A DNA stretch of 64,000 bases from positions 21,408,001-21,472,000 of the forward strand of contig JAKSXM010000137.1 of assembly GCA_022575985.1 (NCBI GenBank). The letters run 5' to 3'. The notes under the pieces are model-generated. The model was not told the DNA's origin and did no database searches. It worked only from the letters and a program-made list of their open reading frames with translations. The stretch is from Anagrus nilaparvatae. Lineage: Eukaryota > Arthropoda > Insecta > Hymenoptera > Mymaridae. Each line of letters begins with the position of its first letter. Positions within the stretch are counted from its first letter, which is position 1. A program made the position numbers and the translations under genes. Positions 32,661-45,643 of this stretch are shown one piece after another.

Positions 32661-35600
32661 TTTTTTATAGTACTGGTGGGATCAGAAGCAATATTTTTTA
32701 ATTTTTGAAAAATTCTTCTAGAGGATGTACCACTTTTTTAGCTATACAGTACGAAAATATCATATTGAATCTTTAATTGGACTATCCTAAGACTCAGAAG
32801 GACAGAATAACCATGAGATTTTCTTGTAAAATAATGGAAAAAAATAGGTATTAAACATAAAAAAATTTCGAAAATTTAATAATTGGGATCAGAAAACATA
32901 GAACTTTTTTGAAAAAAAATGGAAAGATCATATTTTACAATAAAAGAAGCAAGTGCTAGTTTATTGTTTTTCTCTGTACACAATCATATTATAAAAATAA
33001 TTAAAAAATAATAAACATTTAACAATTAGTCGTACTCGTCAATAAATAAAAACTATAATTCACTAAAATGAAATTGCTAACTTTTATAAAAAATTTAATT
33101 GTAAAATACTTTATACTTTAAAAGTTTGCTATCTTAAGATAAATTAATCTAACATGTCAAAAAATCTATTCCACCATATTCTTAGAGCCTTATTAATATG
33201 GATTTATATATGTGCATAAGTATGTGCATGTGTGTGTGTGTGCGTGTGTGTTGGGTATGAATATATAAATGTTGAAGTATATTAAATTTAAACTGATATA
33301 TTATTTTATTACTTATGCATACATGAGTTATTGTTTTCTAAATAATTTATGAAGTTTCAATTTTTCTGATGAAATATTTAAATAAAAAATTATATTTATT
33401 TTATAAAATACTATATGAAATTTTCTTTAATATAATTATAAGTAATATTCGAAACTATCAATAAAAGAAACTTTAATTATCAAAAAAATTAGTTTTCTTA
33501 ATCTTTATAATTCTTTAAAAAGTTTTTTACCAAAAGAAAAAAAAAAATAATAGTTAAAAAAGAAAATTTCAGATTTTTTGAAAAATTGAAAAAAAAAAAA
33601 AGAAAATCATTTTCTTAACGACTCCATTTTTATATGTCATTTAATAGAAATTCTTTTGATAAACTTTTTTGAATAAAAAAAGTTTTTTTTTTTTAAATTA
33701 ATTTCTTTTGATCGAAAGAACTATCAAGAGAAGTTATTATCGTAAAATTTTTCAATTACACTTTGTAGGTTTTTTTTTCTTCATTTATGTAACTTTTTAT
33801 TACAGTTTTCTAAGTGTTACTTGCATTGTAGTTTTAAAAAGTTTATTTATAAGACTTTATGTACCAGAAAGGATCAATTTTTTTTTTTTTTTTGTATTTA
33901 TGTTTTTGGTTTTAACAGGTTTGTTTGTTTTTGATTATTTTTATTCAACAAAAAATGACTATTATGATATTATCTGGTATTATCCAAGCCGCGAAAATGT
34001 ATCCGGTTGTAATGTAATAATAATAATATAAAACTTTTTTATTATTACATTATAACCGTTTTATTAGTGTTCTTAAAATAATTAGTTAGTTTTAATCGAT
34101 ATTTCAGTTTCCGTTGATATTTGTCAGAAACAGGACCCAAAAACCGAATAACAGAATAAATATTTATTAATTAAATTTTAATTTAAATATTTGAAAATTG
34201 TGATTATTTTTTAAATTTGTTAGCAAAAATAATAAATAATCACATTAATGTTCTATAAATTCACATAAATATATTTTGCTGCAATAAATATAACAAAAAA
34301 ACTATAAAAAAAAATGTATACCAGAAACATTTAAAATATTCAAGATAAGCTTAAAATTTAACTCACACAAGAATATAAATGTATTTTTAGAAGAATACAT
34401 AGAGAATTTTATTTCAAAAAATTTTTTCTAAATTTATATTTCTTTTAAATGGGTAAAACTTTTTTTTTACCTTGCCAATGTCCAGAAACTATTTTTTGGT
34501 AACTGCGAATTATATTTTTTGCAGTAATTTTAATGAAAAAAATTATTTTCCTGGAAATAAAGAAACTTTTCTGTTATTTTATAATTAGATTCCCGAAATT
34601 TTTACAAAAAATACAGAGACTAAATTTTAAGATTAAATTTAAAATTTAAGAGCTGAAAATTAGCTATAAAAAAAAAAGAAAAAAATATTTACTCCAGTAA
34701 AATTACCTGCATCAACCCATATATACACTTACACACACACACACACACAAATATACCTAGGTTTACATGTAGGTTATTTTTACATAAACCCCTTAATTTT
34801 AAGTCAAAGCGAAAAAATTCTTTGATATCTGAGATTGTCAATTTAAAAAAATCCTAAAATTTCTTATAACGTGAAATTTACGTTATTAATCATTTAATTA
34901 CTTGTTCCCTTTATTCTATAAAAAGCGTATGTGTCCTGCATACTTTAAAATAGTTTAAAATTTTTTAGAATTTCTTTTTTTACACTTTTTTTTAGTTTAA
35001 GAAGAAAGAATTTAAGGTATTTTGTATTTTAATCGATAAGGATTCAATTTCATTTTTTTGAACAATGCTTAGATAATTAATTAAATTCTTGCTTAGTGAA
35101 TACTTCATATTTATTTTTATCGTCAGAGTATTTAATTTAATTTTTCTTCACTGATTCTTTATTACTGAAATTGATTTATCGTTGAAAAAATTTGATTTTA
35201 TTTTATTAAAATTTGTATTGATAAAATTAAATAAGAATTATTTGACAATATTTAATACTTTTATTTGATACTATTTATTTGGTGGTAAAAAATTTACACA
35301 TTTAAACAAGTATTAGTACTTACACTCTGATACATATATTAAGCTAAACGTACAAAAAATAATAATTTAATCCGATTTACATAAAGTCTATAATATTTTT
35401 GTTGAAACAATAATTATTGATTGTTATCATTCGATTATTTAAAGTATTAAATGTATTTGTTATTTTTAAAATAGGTATTAACGACATGAATGTAAAACAA
35501 AATGCAATTTGTAAGCTTTTATTGTTTTTAAAAAATTATTTCAATACACTTTTATTAGCAGTTGCTTTTCCTGTAGTACAATAAAAGTATTGATTTGAAA

Positions 35601-36580
35601 CGAAAAAAAATTTAACTGGTTTACATAATTGATTTTTAATACGCTGTACGTGGTTTTAGTACTAATTTCTGCTAAAAATATAATTATTGATTATTAATCT
35701 TAAGCGATATTATTCTATAACCCCAAGTTTGGTTATTTTGGTTCCCAAAACTCATATTTTTCGATGTCTCTATAAAATTAGATTATTTGAACTTTTAAGT
35801 GTAATATCTGGTTTGCAGAGATAAGTCAGTGATTAATACTAAGGACTAGAAGGTATACGATAATTCTCAAACTTTAATGTTCTAGCAGAATTAAGACTGC
35901 ATTATTTTTATGCTGACAAAATTACTGTTAAAATTATGTGTTTGGCTCTATCTTAAAACTGACATGAAAATAATATAAAGAATTTAGACTTTTCTGACAA
36001 AAAACCTGAAATTCTCATTAACTGTGTAATGTTTAAACCCATGCTATTTTAATCCCAAGGTCACAATCCTTTCGATGAAGCCATTCAGCTCTAATAATAA
36101 AAAAGATCTAATTAATTAAATTTAGAAATTTAAATATTTATGATTGCTTATCATTTTTACGTATATTCCTGTTATTTAACATCATATAAAAAATATATAT
36201 GATGGATTTCACCCTGACTAGGCCTGAAGGGTGGCAGGAATCGGTCCAAACTATTTTTTCCCTAAAGTACAACTAAAAATAAGTACCCATATACACTTTT
36301 AGCTTATTAACTTTCTAGGACAGATCCTTGATTTTTCACAATTTTTGTATTTTTGGCCAGTTTAGTAAATTTAATCTAAGCCTAAAATAAAATAATCGAT
36401 GTGTGATCAGAATTTATTCCTCGATTTACTCTCATTTTGATTGGTAGCGTTGATTTTTTTATAAGCGTGATTTATATTTTTTATTGGCTAGCGGTATAAA
36501 ATTCAAGAAGTTCTTCGGTCACATGCGCTTACACGTTTATGTGGCAAATGTTACATTTTTTTTTCTTCAAATTTTTCATT
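32661..36580. other. AT-rich non-coding stretch upstream of the dopamine receptor exon
   Basis: No gene recognised. Short GT and CA microsatellites lie at about 33225-33251 and 34728-34748. The open frame at 33708-34031 is built on poly-T tracts (poly-Phe) and is not credible as a protein. Promoter and upstream non-coding exons of the receptor could lie here. Confidence 0.5.
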
Positions 36581-37205
36581 GTTTGGTACCGAAAAAGGTT
36601 TGAAACAATAAAAAACTTACATCAATATGGTTTACCGGGTCAGAGAGCTAAAAAAACCTGATAAAAATGGATTTAAGTTAGTTTTAAATTTTTTTAATTT
36701 TTAAAGATTTGTGCTTTATTCGCCTAAAATCATTTGAATTGGTTAAAACTCATTATAAATCAAGTTTTCTAATAAAAAAAGTGCTAATGAAGTAGGCGAT
36801 TTGGATTTTCTTGACAATTTTTATTTTGCCCAAAATCGAAAGGGGTATACATAGAAAAATGACCAATTTTTATTTTTTGAAATTTTTTGTTGTTTGGTAC
36901 CGAAAAAGGTTTAAAACAGCGAAAAACTTATATCAATATGGTTTTCCGAGCCAGAGAGCTCAAAAAACCTGATATAAATGGATCAAGTGAATTTAAAAAT
37001 TTTTGGATTTTTAGAAAATTTGGCTTTATTTGCATAAAACCATTTAAATTGATTAAAACTCCTTATAAATCAAGTTTTCTAATAAAAAAAAGCTAATAAA
37101 ATGGGGAAACTAGATTTTCTTGACAATTTTTATTTTTCCCAAAATCGAAAAGGGTATATATGGAAAATTGGCAAAATTCGTCACTTTGTATTGAGAAAGG
37201 TCTGA
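36581..37205. repeat. Tandem duplication with a 311-bp period
   Basis: GTTTGGTACCGAAAAAGGTT occurs at 36581 and 36892, and the 311 bases that follow are very similar (for example CAGAGAGCTAAAAAAACCTG against CAGAGAGCTCAAAAAACCTG, and CTTATAAATCAAGTTTTCT-type phrases). A third, diverged start is near 37183 (TTGAGAAAGGTCTGAAAT). It ends about 450 bases before the 5' leader of the receptor gene. Confidence 0.85.
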
Positions 37206-37662
37206 AATAGTGAAAAACTTAAATTAAAATGTTTCATCGGGTGTGAATGAATATGATCTAAGAGGGTTTGGTGTAATAAATTTCCTGTAAGGACCTAAGA
37301 GGAAAATATTTTTAAACGCAAAATAAGCATTAGGTAGCAAAAATACGAATATTTTGAGTCAATTTACCAATATGGGCCAAAAACACAAAAATGGCTGCCA
37401 AAAATCAAGGATTCCACATTGAAAACTAAAAGTTACTGTGAGAGTACTTATTTTTAGCAGTTTTGTAAAAAATTAATTTATATTGATTCTTGCGATCCTT
37501 TAGTTCAACTCTTTAGTCCAGTTAGGGTGTAATTTATTATATAAATAAAAATATTTGATTTTTTATAATATGAAGTTTATTAAGCATATTTGAATTAATA
37601 TTAATAAAAAAATTTGTCACATTGATAAATAATAATTCTTCATTATGTCATTTCTGTTTCAG

Positions 37663-37874
37663 TATTCAATACGATGCATCAGAATCAAATTAGATAAAAA
37701 AAGCAAATCATCACTCACTATTAAGACCGACATCAATACATAAAAAAACAAAAAAATGTTTTTAAAATCCAGTAATATGAAAAAAGGTAATTGTAAAAAA
37801 AGAAAAGGAAAATAAACAAATTATTATGGCGTTAATTAGTTAATATCAGTATTAATTAACACAATTAAAATAAA
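37663..37874 (+). promoter_or_regulatory. 5' leader of the dopamine receptor exon, with three upstream ORFs
   Basis: A splice acceptor (TCATTTCTGTTTCAG, ending at 37662) opens a 212-base leader before the receptor ATG. It contains three upstream ATGs, each with a short frame closed before the main start: 37674 (8 codons with stop), 37756 (20 codons) and 37826 (6 codons). Such a leader would normally lower translation of the main frame. The acceptor implies at least one non-coding exon further upstream. Confidence 0.6.
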
Positions 37875-38450
37875 ATGGTTAGTCAAACGACATTAGATGC
37901 AACATCACGTTTAAAATTATTAAAAAATGTTCAAGATTCTCCATTATTGTCTTCAAAAAATGTAGTTTCTAGTAGTACAAGTCAAGAATTAATAGGCTTA
38001 CTCAAAAATAGTAATAATAAAATTTTTAGCAACAATTTAACATCAACATCTACAACAACATCAACAACACCATTATCATTAAATTACAGTAGTGATTATT
38101 TTTTATTCGATGATTTAAATGATTTTATAGGTAAAGTTAATTATAGTGCATTAGCTAATTACGAAATACAATTAAATACAAGTAATGATAATTGTAGTGG
38201 TATTATTATTGGAAATTTAAGCAATAACGAGTGTAGTGTTATTAATAATACAAATGATGATGTTAGAAATTGGTGGGCATTGATACTTGTGATTGTACCA
38301 TTTTTAACGATATTTGGAAACGTACTTGTTATATTGGCCGTTGTTAGAGAAAGAACATTGCAAACAGTAACTAATTATTTTATTATAAGTCTTGCAGTTG
38401 CTGATCTTCTTGTTGCATTATTAGTTATGCCATTTGCTGTTTATGTTTTG
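37875..38450 (+). CDS. Dop2R: D2-like dopamine receptor, first coding exon (partial gene)
   Basis: The exon encodes 192 residues and ends at the donor GTAAGT (38451), phase 0. Residues 1-131 are an extracellular N-terminus with a Ser/Thr run near 55-66 and seven N-glycosylation sequons (N54, N70, N89, N101, N106, N114, N124). TM1 is about 133-157 ([20 protein letters not shown]) with the class A hallmark N149 (N1.50). The short intracellular loop [10 protein letters not shown] leads to TM2, about 166-190, with D177 (D2.50, [19 protein letters not shown]). The LQTVTNYFI...[10 protein letters not shown] segment is characteristic of insect D2-like (Dop2R/Dop3) receptors, which couple to Gi/o and lower cAMP in neurons. 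TM3-TM7 are not in this exon, and I found no later exon in the window. The ATG was chosen because it opens the frame and follows three upstream ORFs. Another biogenic amine receptor is possible but fits less well. Confidence 0.9.
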
Positions 38451-41400
38451 GTAAGTTTTTTATTTAATTAATATTAATATACAATTAATTATATCATCAG
38501 TTTTAATCTACTAATACATGAATGAATAATTCACTAAGTATTAAGATAGAGGTATAATATTAAGTAATCAAGAAAATGGATATGTAAATTTCTTGAAAAT
38601 TTATGTTAAAACATTAACTGTTATTTGAATTACATCTAATTATACCCTATAATACTTTCAACGTTATTATTATTATTATTACTTTGCTAACTAAAAACCA
38701 TAATAGAATTTTAATATTTGACTTTTTAAAGAAATTTAATTATAACGTTTTTTTTTTTTTTTTAATTTTGTTAGCTTTTTCAAATATTAAAATACCCATA
38801 CCTTAGGCTTAGGAATAAAAATTGTTGGTTTTGATGAGATTTATGTTCATATTTATAATAATTATAATTGTTAGGCTTAACTGACTAGTACCAAAAAATT
38901 AAAAAATGAATTGTGTGAAAAAATAGTTAATTAGGCTGAGTAACCTAAATTTTTGTTAATTTCTAGGAATTAAAAACTGTAAAAATATTTTTAAAAGAAT
39001 CCTCAAATTATTATTCATGCTAGCTAAATTTCAACATTGTTAGCATATTGTTAAATTGACATTCGGTAATAAAAAATGGCACAAACCAATGTAAATAATT
39101 ATTTTTTCAACTACCAACCTAATATAGCCATAAATAAATATATAAAAAAGATAAAATTGTAAATTAAACATTTAATTTTGAGTCTTTCCTCTGGGAAATT
39201 AAAATAACATAAATTTAGACATTTCGAACAAAAGAATGTAAATTTGAAGTAAGATGTTTATTAACTAAATACAGTCTTTCAACAAAGAGATATATTCAGT
39301 GTTTTAACTTTTATACTTAAAGTACAAGATATGCAATAAGGAAAAATAGTACTATTGCTTCTCACTGTATTTTACTATTGAATTTGTCTACTTTTCCTAA
39401 GGGGATCTTTTTTTTTTTATACTCATCAATATTATACCCACTTTAAAAGCTTTGGTGCGAACTGTACCTCTTAAGTATGCTTTTGTCTGACAAAAGGTGG
39501 CGACAATAATTACTCTCTTCTCTATATAAAATAATTGACAGCTTTGCTGTTATAACGCTTTTGAGCTTTTTAGTCTTGCGCTCTATGAAAACCATTAATG
39601 AATATAAAGTTTGAAGTTTTTATAAGCTTTAGTAGCTTTTACTCATCGACAACATTAAAATAGAGTATTTAAAAAAAGTTAATATTTTTTACATTTTTAC
39701 ATCTTTTTCATATATTATTAAATTTTATTACACGTTTAAACAAAAAGAAAAAAGTAGTAATAAAAATTTTTTTTATTTTTTTTTATTCATCTTTGCTGGG
39801 ATATTTTTAATTTCTTTTTACTACAATCTGATTTCCATTTCAAACAGCTGTGCTTTTCTTTCTTTAGAAAATCAATCATTCGAGGAGTAAAAACAAAAAA
39901 AAATTTTGGATTTTATTTATATAACTTATATTACATTTTATTGATATTTTTCTTTTCTTTTTCCTTTTATATTAAAAAAAAAAAATCTTGAAGAATATGA
40001 TTTTAGTTTGGCAATGCACTGACCCTTGAAAGCTTTATTTCATTTTAGAATTCTTCATAGAAAAAAAACCTTTTCTTTATTTTTTTTTCTTATATTTTAT
40101 TTTTATGACTTTGTTAAAAAAAATATAAAATAACTTTGAAGTCTCAGCTAAAATAATTTTTTTTTTTTTAAATTTACAAAGTATGTAAAAATATGTTCTT
40201 TTTTTATTGTCATTATTCATGTGAAGTAAAAAATTACTTTCTGTATTTTCTTTGAACCTGTTACAAAGGGAACTTATCCTGTTGTAATTGGAATTAGAGA
40301 TAAAAAAAATTTATTTTAGTACAATAAGTTTGAAAAATTAATTTTTATCTAACTGAGTGTGAAATCATGAGATAAATATTTTACAGTTTGTTTTAGCAAT
40401 TTGTACGCTACTTATTGTCTTTATGTCTTATGCAAGCTGCTCGAAATTTAAATTTAACACTCGGGATCACAACTGAAAACTTTAAATATGTTATATTTTG
40501 TTTTTATTCTACTTTAGTATTTCAGATTATAAAAAAATCTAATAAGCTTTTAATCAATTTAATAAACCAAAAAGGCCTCACAAAAAATAATGGGTTTCTA
40601 TGTAATTTTCAGTTTCACAAAAATCTAAAATTTGTAACTTTTTCAGGATCTATTTGAGGTACATACCAAGTGTGAGCTTCTATTTAATAGGCACTTTTAG
40701 GTCGAGTAAATTTTCCGCACCATGTATATTTTCTGGTTGAACGTAAGCTTAATTTTACCGAAAATGGTCTATTAGCCCGCAACAAAAAATATAAAAAAAA
40801 TAGCAAATAAGTTACCAAAAATAACCAACAAAAAAGAAACTATTGTCTGAAAGTAGACTACTTTAAGAAAAAAAGGATAATATTTTCATATTTAGCGATC
40901 CGTGGAGTATAAATAACAGATGAACATGTAAGAGAACTCTTTAAAAATAATTTAAAATTTCCTATTGTAGAGAAATTGGCCATTTACAGAAAAAACGAAT
41001 ATCATATTCATTCATGCTTAGTGACCCTAAAAAAATAAATCTTGATGGAAAATAATCTCGACGAATCTTAGAAAATAAAATATTTGCGAAAAAAGAGCCC
41101 ATGCTTTGTCAAATATAAGCTCAATTAGTTTTGGATTAGTAATTCATTTTTTCGATGTGTGATGAATTCATACGAATCTTTATGCGCACTAGGTGTTTCT
41201 ATATAATGCAAAATTTTAATGACCCTAAGAAAAGAAATTTGAATTTTTTGTACCTGAAATAATCTGAAAAAGATAGAAACTGAAGTAAATCAAGTTGCTA
41301 TGCATGAAAGAGCCAAAAATTTCCCTTAAAATATTATTTCTAAAAACGTTTTGAGGGTAAAAATGGTTCATTAGGTACATCCCTATTGAGGGTACTGCAG

Positions 41401-43286
41401 TCCAAATTTATTTTTTTTTTTGTCCAAATTTATTTATTTGCGGACTACTCATGCAAGTGATGCCACTAATTCCAAAAATTTTGCGCTCTTGATACCAAAC
41501 GTACTATTTTATTTTATTTAAATGTCAATATTTTTATAAAATTACTGAATCATTGTTGTATAAAATTATAGATACTTGAATGAATAGTGTAATTTTAAAT
41601 TTAATGCATAGAATATTTGAATATCTCTTGAATGCATGTATATATATCAGCCTGGAAGTTATTTTAAAAAGTAACTTTTATTTTCAATTATCGAGTGAAA
41701 TTATATTACATAAAAGTAAGATTTTCAAAATTTTGGCTCATTTAATTACACCAAAGTATTATAGCTCCCTTAATCACTCCATCAAACACATAAAAATAAT
41801 ATTTGGCCTTATTGGACAAAAAATTCGGTTCATAAAAGCTCATGTATCTTATTTTTTTGGTAAATGGCGCCTTATTTTTCTCGGTAATCAAAAACCTGTG
41901 TAATTTTTTAAAATAACTGCCAGACTAATATATATTTGTAATAAAATTTGCTAAAATAACGATTTAAAATAAATACTGTGTCACATATTGTAAAATTTTG
42001 AAATAAAACTTTTAATTCGATTAATAAATAAAAATAACCCTTCATAAAAATTAAAAAAAAATGTCAATTACATTATTTTTAACTAACTATAAAACTAAAT
42101 AATAAAATAAATTAAAAAAATAAATATAAGTATTTAATAATTTATAGCAATATAATTCTGTACGTTAAGAGATAAATATTTCCATTAACTTGGCAAAATA
42201 ATCTCGTTTCACGGTTCTGTAAATCAATGGATGCAACCTTTATAAAGGACTATTAAATCATGTTTATACTTAAGTACTTTTCTCGTTCAGTACACACGAA
42301 TTCAACTAAACGTATATATACTTAAATTCTTAGTTGAATATTTGAATATATAAAATTTCTATTAAAAAATTTACGTAAACATATATTTTACACACACCCC
42401 TTTAATAAAATATAATTAAATACAATACAGAATTAGAGACAGCCCCTATATTTGAAAATTAGGATAGTCGATCTGCTTAATTAAGGTGCTAGGTGGATGT
42501 ATAGTCTATTTGAGACTAGAAGAGTATTTGACAGAAAGGCTGTTGAATTTATCTAAATACAAAGCATTCGAGATAGTATATATATATATAGTTAAATCAA
42601 AGTGGAAATTCATATTACATGAAGTTTGAATAATACTGAATTTATAATGAAAGAGGAATTTATTATACAAAGATGAAAAGCTGATAGACTATTATTACAG
42701 TAATTTTTTAATTTCTTCACTAAATGTTTTATATATTTTTATTTTTTATTAATTTCTACTTGGAATATACGCCTGAAGGCTTTTAAACCTTAATTTACAT
42801 AAATATATATATTTTAATTTTAAACCTTACTGTGAAAGAATTTTTATGGTGGTGTCTCTCTTATTTAATTTTATTTAATTTTTTTCAACTGGTTTTATAT
42901 ATTTTTTATTTAAAATCATGTGTACACTGTCTTTTCAGGCGTGGTAAAGTCATATTTTTATTTTTTTAGTTAGTCATATATAATTATATTTTAAGCCAGT
43001 CGTGTATTAAATTACTTTTTATGCACGGCTAGTTATTTAAGAAATGATTTAGAAAAAATGATAAAATTCCTGAAAATTATATAAATATATTATAGGTCAT
43101 CATTACCTATACTTAAACTCACTACTTTACACATTATCAATCAACTAGTAATTAATTTATTACACAAACAGCAAATATGGAACATGTTTAAATTTATATT
43201 TTAAGTCCTCGCTAGTATTTTGCATTAAATAAATAGTATTCTGGGATGATTCCTATAAATTTAAGCTCCTAAAATCGTAATTATTA
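38451..43286 (+). other. Receptor intron: AT-rich, no exon seen
   Basis: Presumed start of the first large receptor intron. No frame encodes the expected TM3 segment (cysteine, then the Asp of TM3, then DRY). The open frames near 40415 and 41580 are low-complexity or hydrophobic by composition and have no recognisable domain. Confidence 0.5.
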
Positions 43287-43613
43287 TTGAGTCCGACCCT
43301 TCCCCACTCCAAAAGAAAATTGGAGCTGTGAAACGGCAATTTTTATAACTTTAGGTCCGGCTTGAATTGAAAATAAGTAAAAATTTTGCATAAAATATAA
43401 TAATTAACATTAAAAACCATTTTATAATTAAAATAACCACAAATAACTATTTAAAACATGTATTTTAACAATTATTTTAACAATTCAAAAATTACAAAAA
43501 AAGTATAGTATAATATTGTTTATGTTTTCAATTCAAGCCGGACCTAAAGTTATAAAAATCGCCGTTTCACAGCTCCATTTTTTGTTTGCAGTAGGGAAGG
43601 GTCGGACTCAATA
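43285..43613. mobile_element. Tc1/mariner-like MITE with long inverted repeats and TA flanks
   Basis: A 325-bp element (43287-43611) has arms of about 87 bp: TTGAGTCCGACCCTTCCC at the left and GGGTCGGACTCAA at the right, with shared inner phrases GAGCTGTGAAACGGC and TAGGTCCGGCTTGAATTG. TA flanks both ends (43285-43286 and 43612-43613), as expected for Tc1/mariner-type insertion. The centre is about 150 bases of AT-rich DNA with no coding capacity. The arms differ at only a few positions, so it is comparatively young. Confidence 0.85.
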
Positions 43614-43639
43614 GAATCCTATATCGAACTTATTCTTTA

Positions 43640-43760
43640 TGTCCCTAAATAAAAATTATTCTAAGCCCTTAATTCAAAAATATTCCAAGTCCCTAAGTAA
43701 TAATTATTTCGAGTATATTTAACCCCCCCCCCAAATAACATGCTTTTGATGCCCTCCCCC
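43640..43760 (-). repeat. Minisatellite of ~24-bp CCCTAAATAAAAATTATTCTAAG-like units
   Basis: Units of the type CCCTAAATAAAAATTATTCT and CCCTTAATTCAAAAATATTC repeat at about 24-33 base intervals, then the sequence passes into a C-rich run. It is the inverted form of the GGGACTTAGAATAATTT phrases at 45355-45495 and 19999-20075, so it belongs to the same dispersed family. Confidence 0.6.
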
Positions 43761-44542
43761 CCACCCCCATCTTGTCTATAAACATGTCCCATGTTAACAG
43801 AATCATATAAAACTGATGTTTATTAATTTATGCATTGATGTCTGACTAATCCTTGATTTTTCTACTTACAGCATAATACTTCATGTATTTATTTAATATG
43901 CTTTCTGTGCCTAAGTAAATAATTACAATTTATTATTTACAACATATAATTACAAAATATTATATATTATTTTATTATCATTGAATTTTATTCTGATTTT
44001 TGAAAGGAAAAATAAAATTATTAAAATTAAAAAAAAATTTCAATAGTTTTATCTGAAAATTTGAATTGCTTTAGTCAAGACACTGGTGGCTCAAAAAGTA
44101 CATTAGGCTTCAAAAATATATGATATTGGTTCAATCCAACAGTTTATCCATGTGAGCATAAAAATAATGCCCCAGTAACAATCCAACCTTTTCTAAAAGA
44201 AAAAAATGATTTATTAAATTTTTTTTATAACACGTTATTTTCGTAAGAATCACAGATATAAAAAAATAAAAATAAAAATAAATGAAAAAGTTCATATATT
44301 ATAAATGTATTTTTTTTTTTTTGGTAAAACGTTGTATTCTTAAGGGGTTTCCCACAGGGTCAACAACACGCGAGATTGCGTTTCGTAATATTCCATGAAC
44401 TATATTTTTGAATTAAGTGATATGCTCTCGTAACAAAGCCTTGACATAGAGAAAAAATAGTTTATTACCTCTGGACATTGTTTTTGTTATACATACATGG
44501 AAAACCATATTCATAAACATAAATGATGTGTATGCAAAACAT

Positions 44543-44574
<32 letters not shown>

Positions 44575-45189
44575 ATTTCTATATATGTGATATTTAATTT
44601 ATAAAGTTGAGTGTGTACTTGAATGTCAAAGTGTTATAGCCTTTATATCAAAGTTTTTGAATTATCAAAATTTCATTTTAAATTTTAATTAAATTATGTC
44701 TATGTAATAAAAAATTTTTTATCCTGTATTTTATTATTTTTTTAATTGAAATCTCTATTATTGATTTTTTTGTATATTTAAATTTTTCTTTATACATCGT
44801 TTTTTAATTAATAATAATAGTTTTTTAATAATTTCCTTTAACGTTTAAAACATGCAAAAAAAAAAATAAATTGTCTATAACTTTTTTATTTTTACATGTA
44901 TTTTTATTAATAAATCGAGGTAAAAGTTTAATTTTAATAATTATGTATAATAATTAACATAATTTTTTTTTTAAATAAATTTAAATTACTTGGATAAAAT
45001 GTAATCTTGGCATTTAAGTCGTGAAAATAAAAGTTATGAGTTTAAAAATTTTTTAGTTTTTAGATTAATTGGTAAAAAATAGTACATTAAGCAATTAGGG
45101 AGGAACGTTCAACCCTGTGTGACATAGGTTATCTGAAGACCGTTTAAGTACGACACATAAAATCTATAAACTTTAAGGTGACCTTTCAT
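43761..45189. other. AT-rich non-coding stretch (receptor intron)
   Basis: A (TA)n microsatellite lies at about 44549-44576. A short GC-richer patch near 44345-44390 has no recognised role. Confidence 0.5.
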
Positions 45190-45325
45190 AACTTTTTGAG
45201 CTTATTTATTTATTTAATTTGGTGATTCTCGATGAGGCCACAGAAGCCTGAACGAAATAAAGGCATTCTGGCCATCGACGAGAATTGCCAAATTATGCAT
45301 ATTACTTTAAGTAAACTCAAAAAGA
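45190..45325. mobile_element. Foldback element with 25-bp core arms
   Basis: ATTTGGTGATTCTCGATGAG and its partner ATCGACGAGAATTGCCAAAT form arms around a centre of about 30 bases (45217-45295). Weaker symmetry (CTTTTTGAGC against AAACTCAAAAAG) carries the foldback out to about 136 bp. MITE-like; no target duplication could be assigned. Confidence 0.65.
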
Positions 45326-45354
45326 TTTTTATGCACTATAAATGTAGTGAAAAA

Positions 45355-45643
45355 CTTAGAATTATTCAGGTTTAGGAAGTTAAAATGATTTTGATTTAGG
45401 GACTTGTAATAATTTAGTTTAAGGGACTTAGAATATTTAGGGTTTTATACGAGTTTAAAGAATTAAAATGATTTGGGTTTAGAATCTTAACATCTAGTAA
45501 AGGTGATAATTATAAATTATAAAAATAGCAAATTGTATTTTAATACTGCGTAACATTTATGCATTATACCTAGTCCTCATCTGTAAATAAACATGTTTCA
45601 TGCATTTAGGTTTTGTTTACACAAACCAGTCATAAGTTTTTTT
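45355..45643 (+). repeat. Dispersed repeat: ACTTAGAATAATTT minisatellite plus AACATGTTTCATGC tail
   Basis: Four to five phrases such as GGGACTTGTAATAATTT and GGGACTTAGAATATTTAGGG at about 23-30 base spacing are followed at 45589 by AACATGTTTCATGC and TTACACAAACCAGTCATAAG. This is the same order and similar spacing as at 19999-20205, which supports a single mobile or once-mobile repeat family. Confidence 0.6.

Noticed and set aside
33708..34031. Membrane protein gene (hydrophobic 107-residue frame)
   Set aside because: The hydrophobicity comes from poly-T tracts read as poly-Phe; there is no splice context or recognisable family.
41580..41903. 107-residue open frame in the receptor intron
   Set aside because: Composition is that expected from AT-rich DNA (Ile, Leu, Lys, Phe, Tyr), with no domain, and it lies within a presumed intron.
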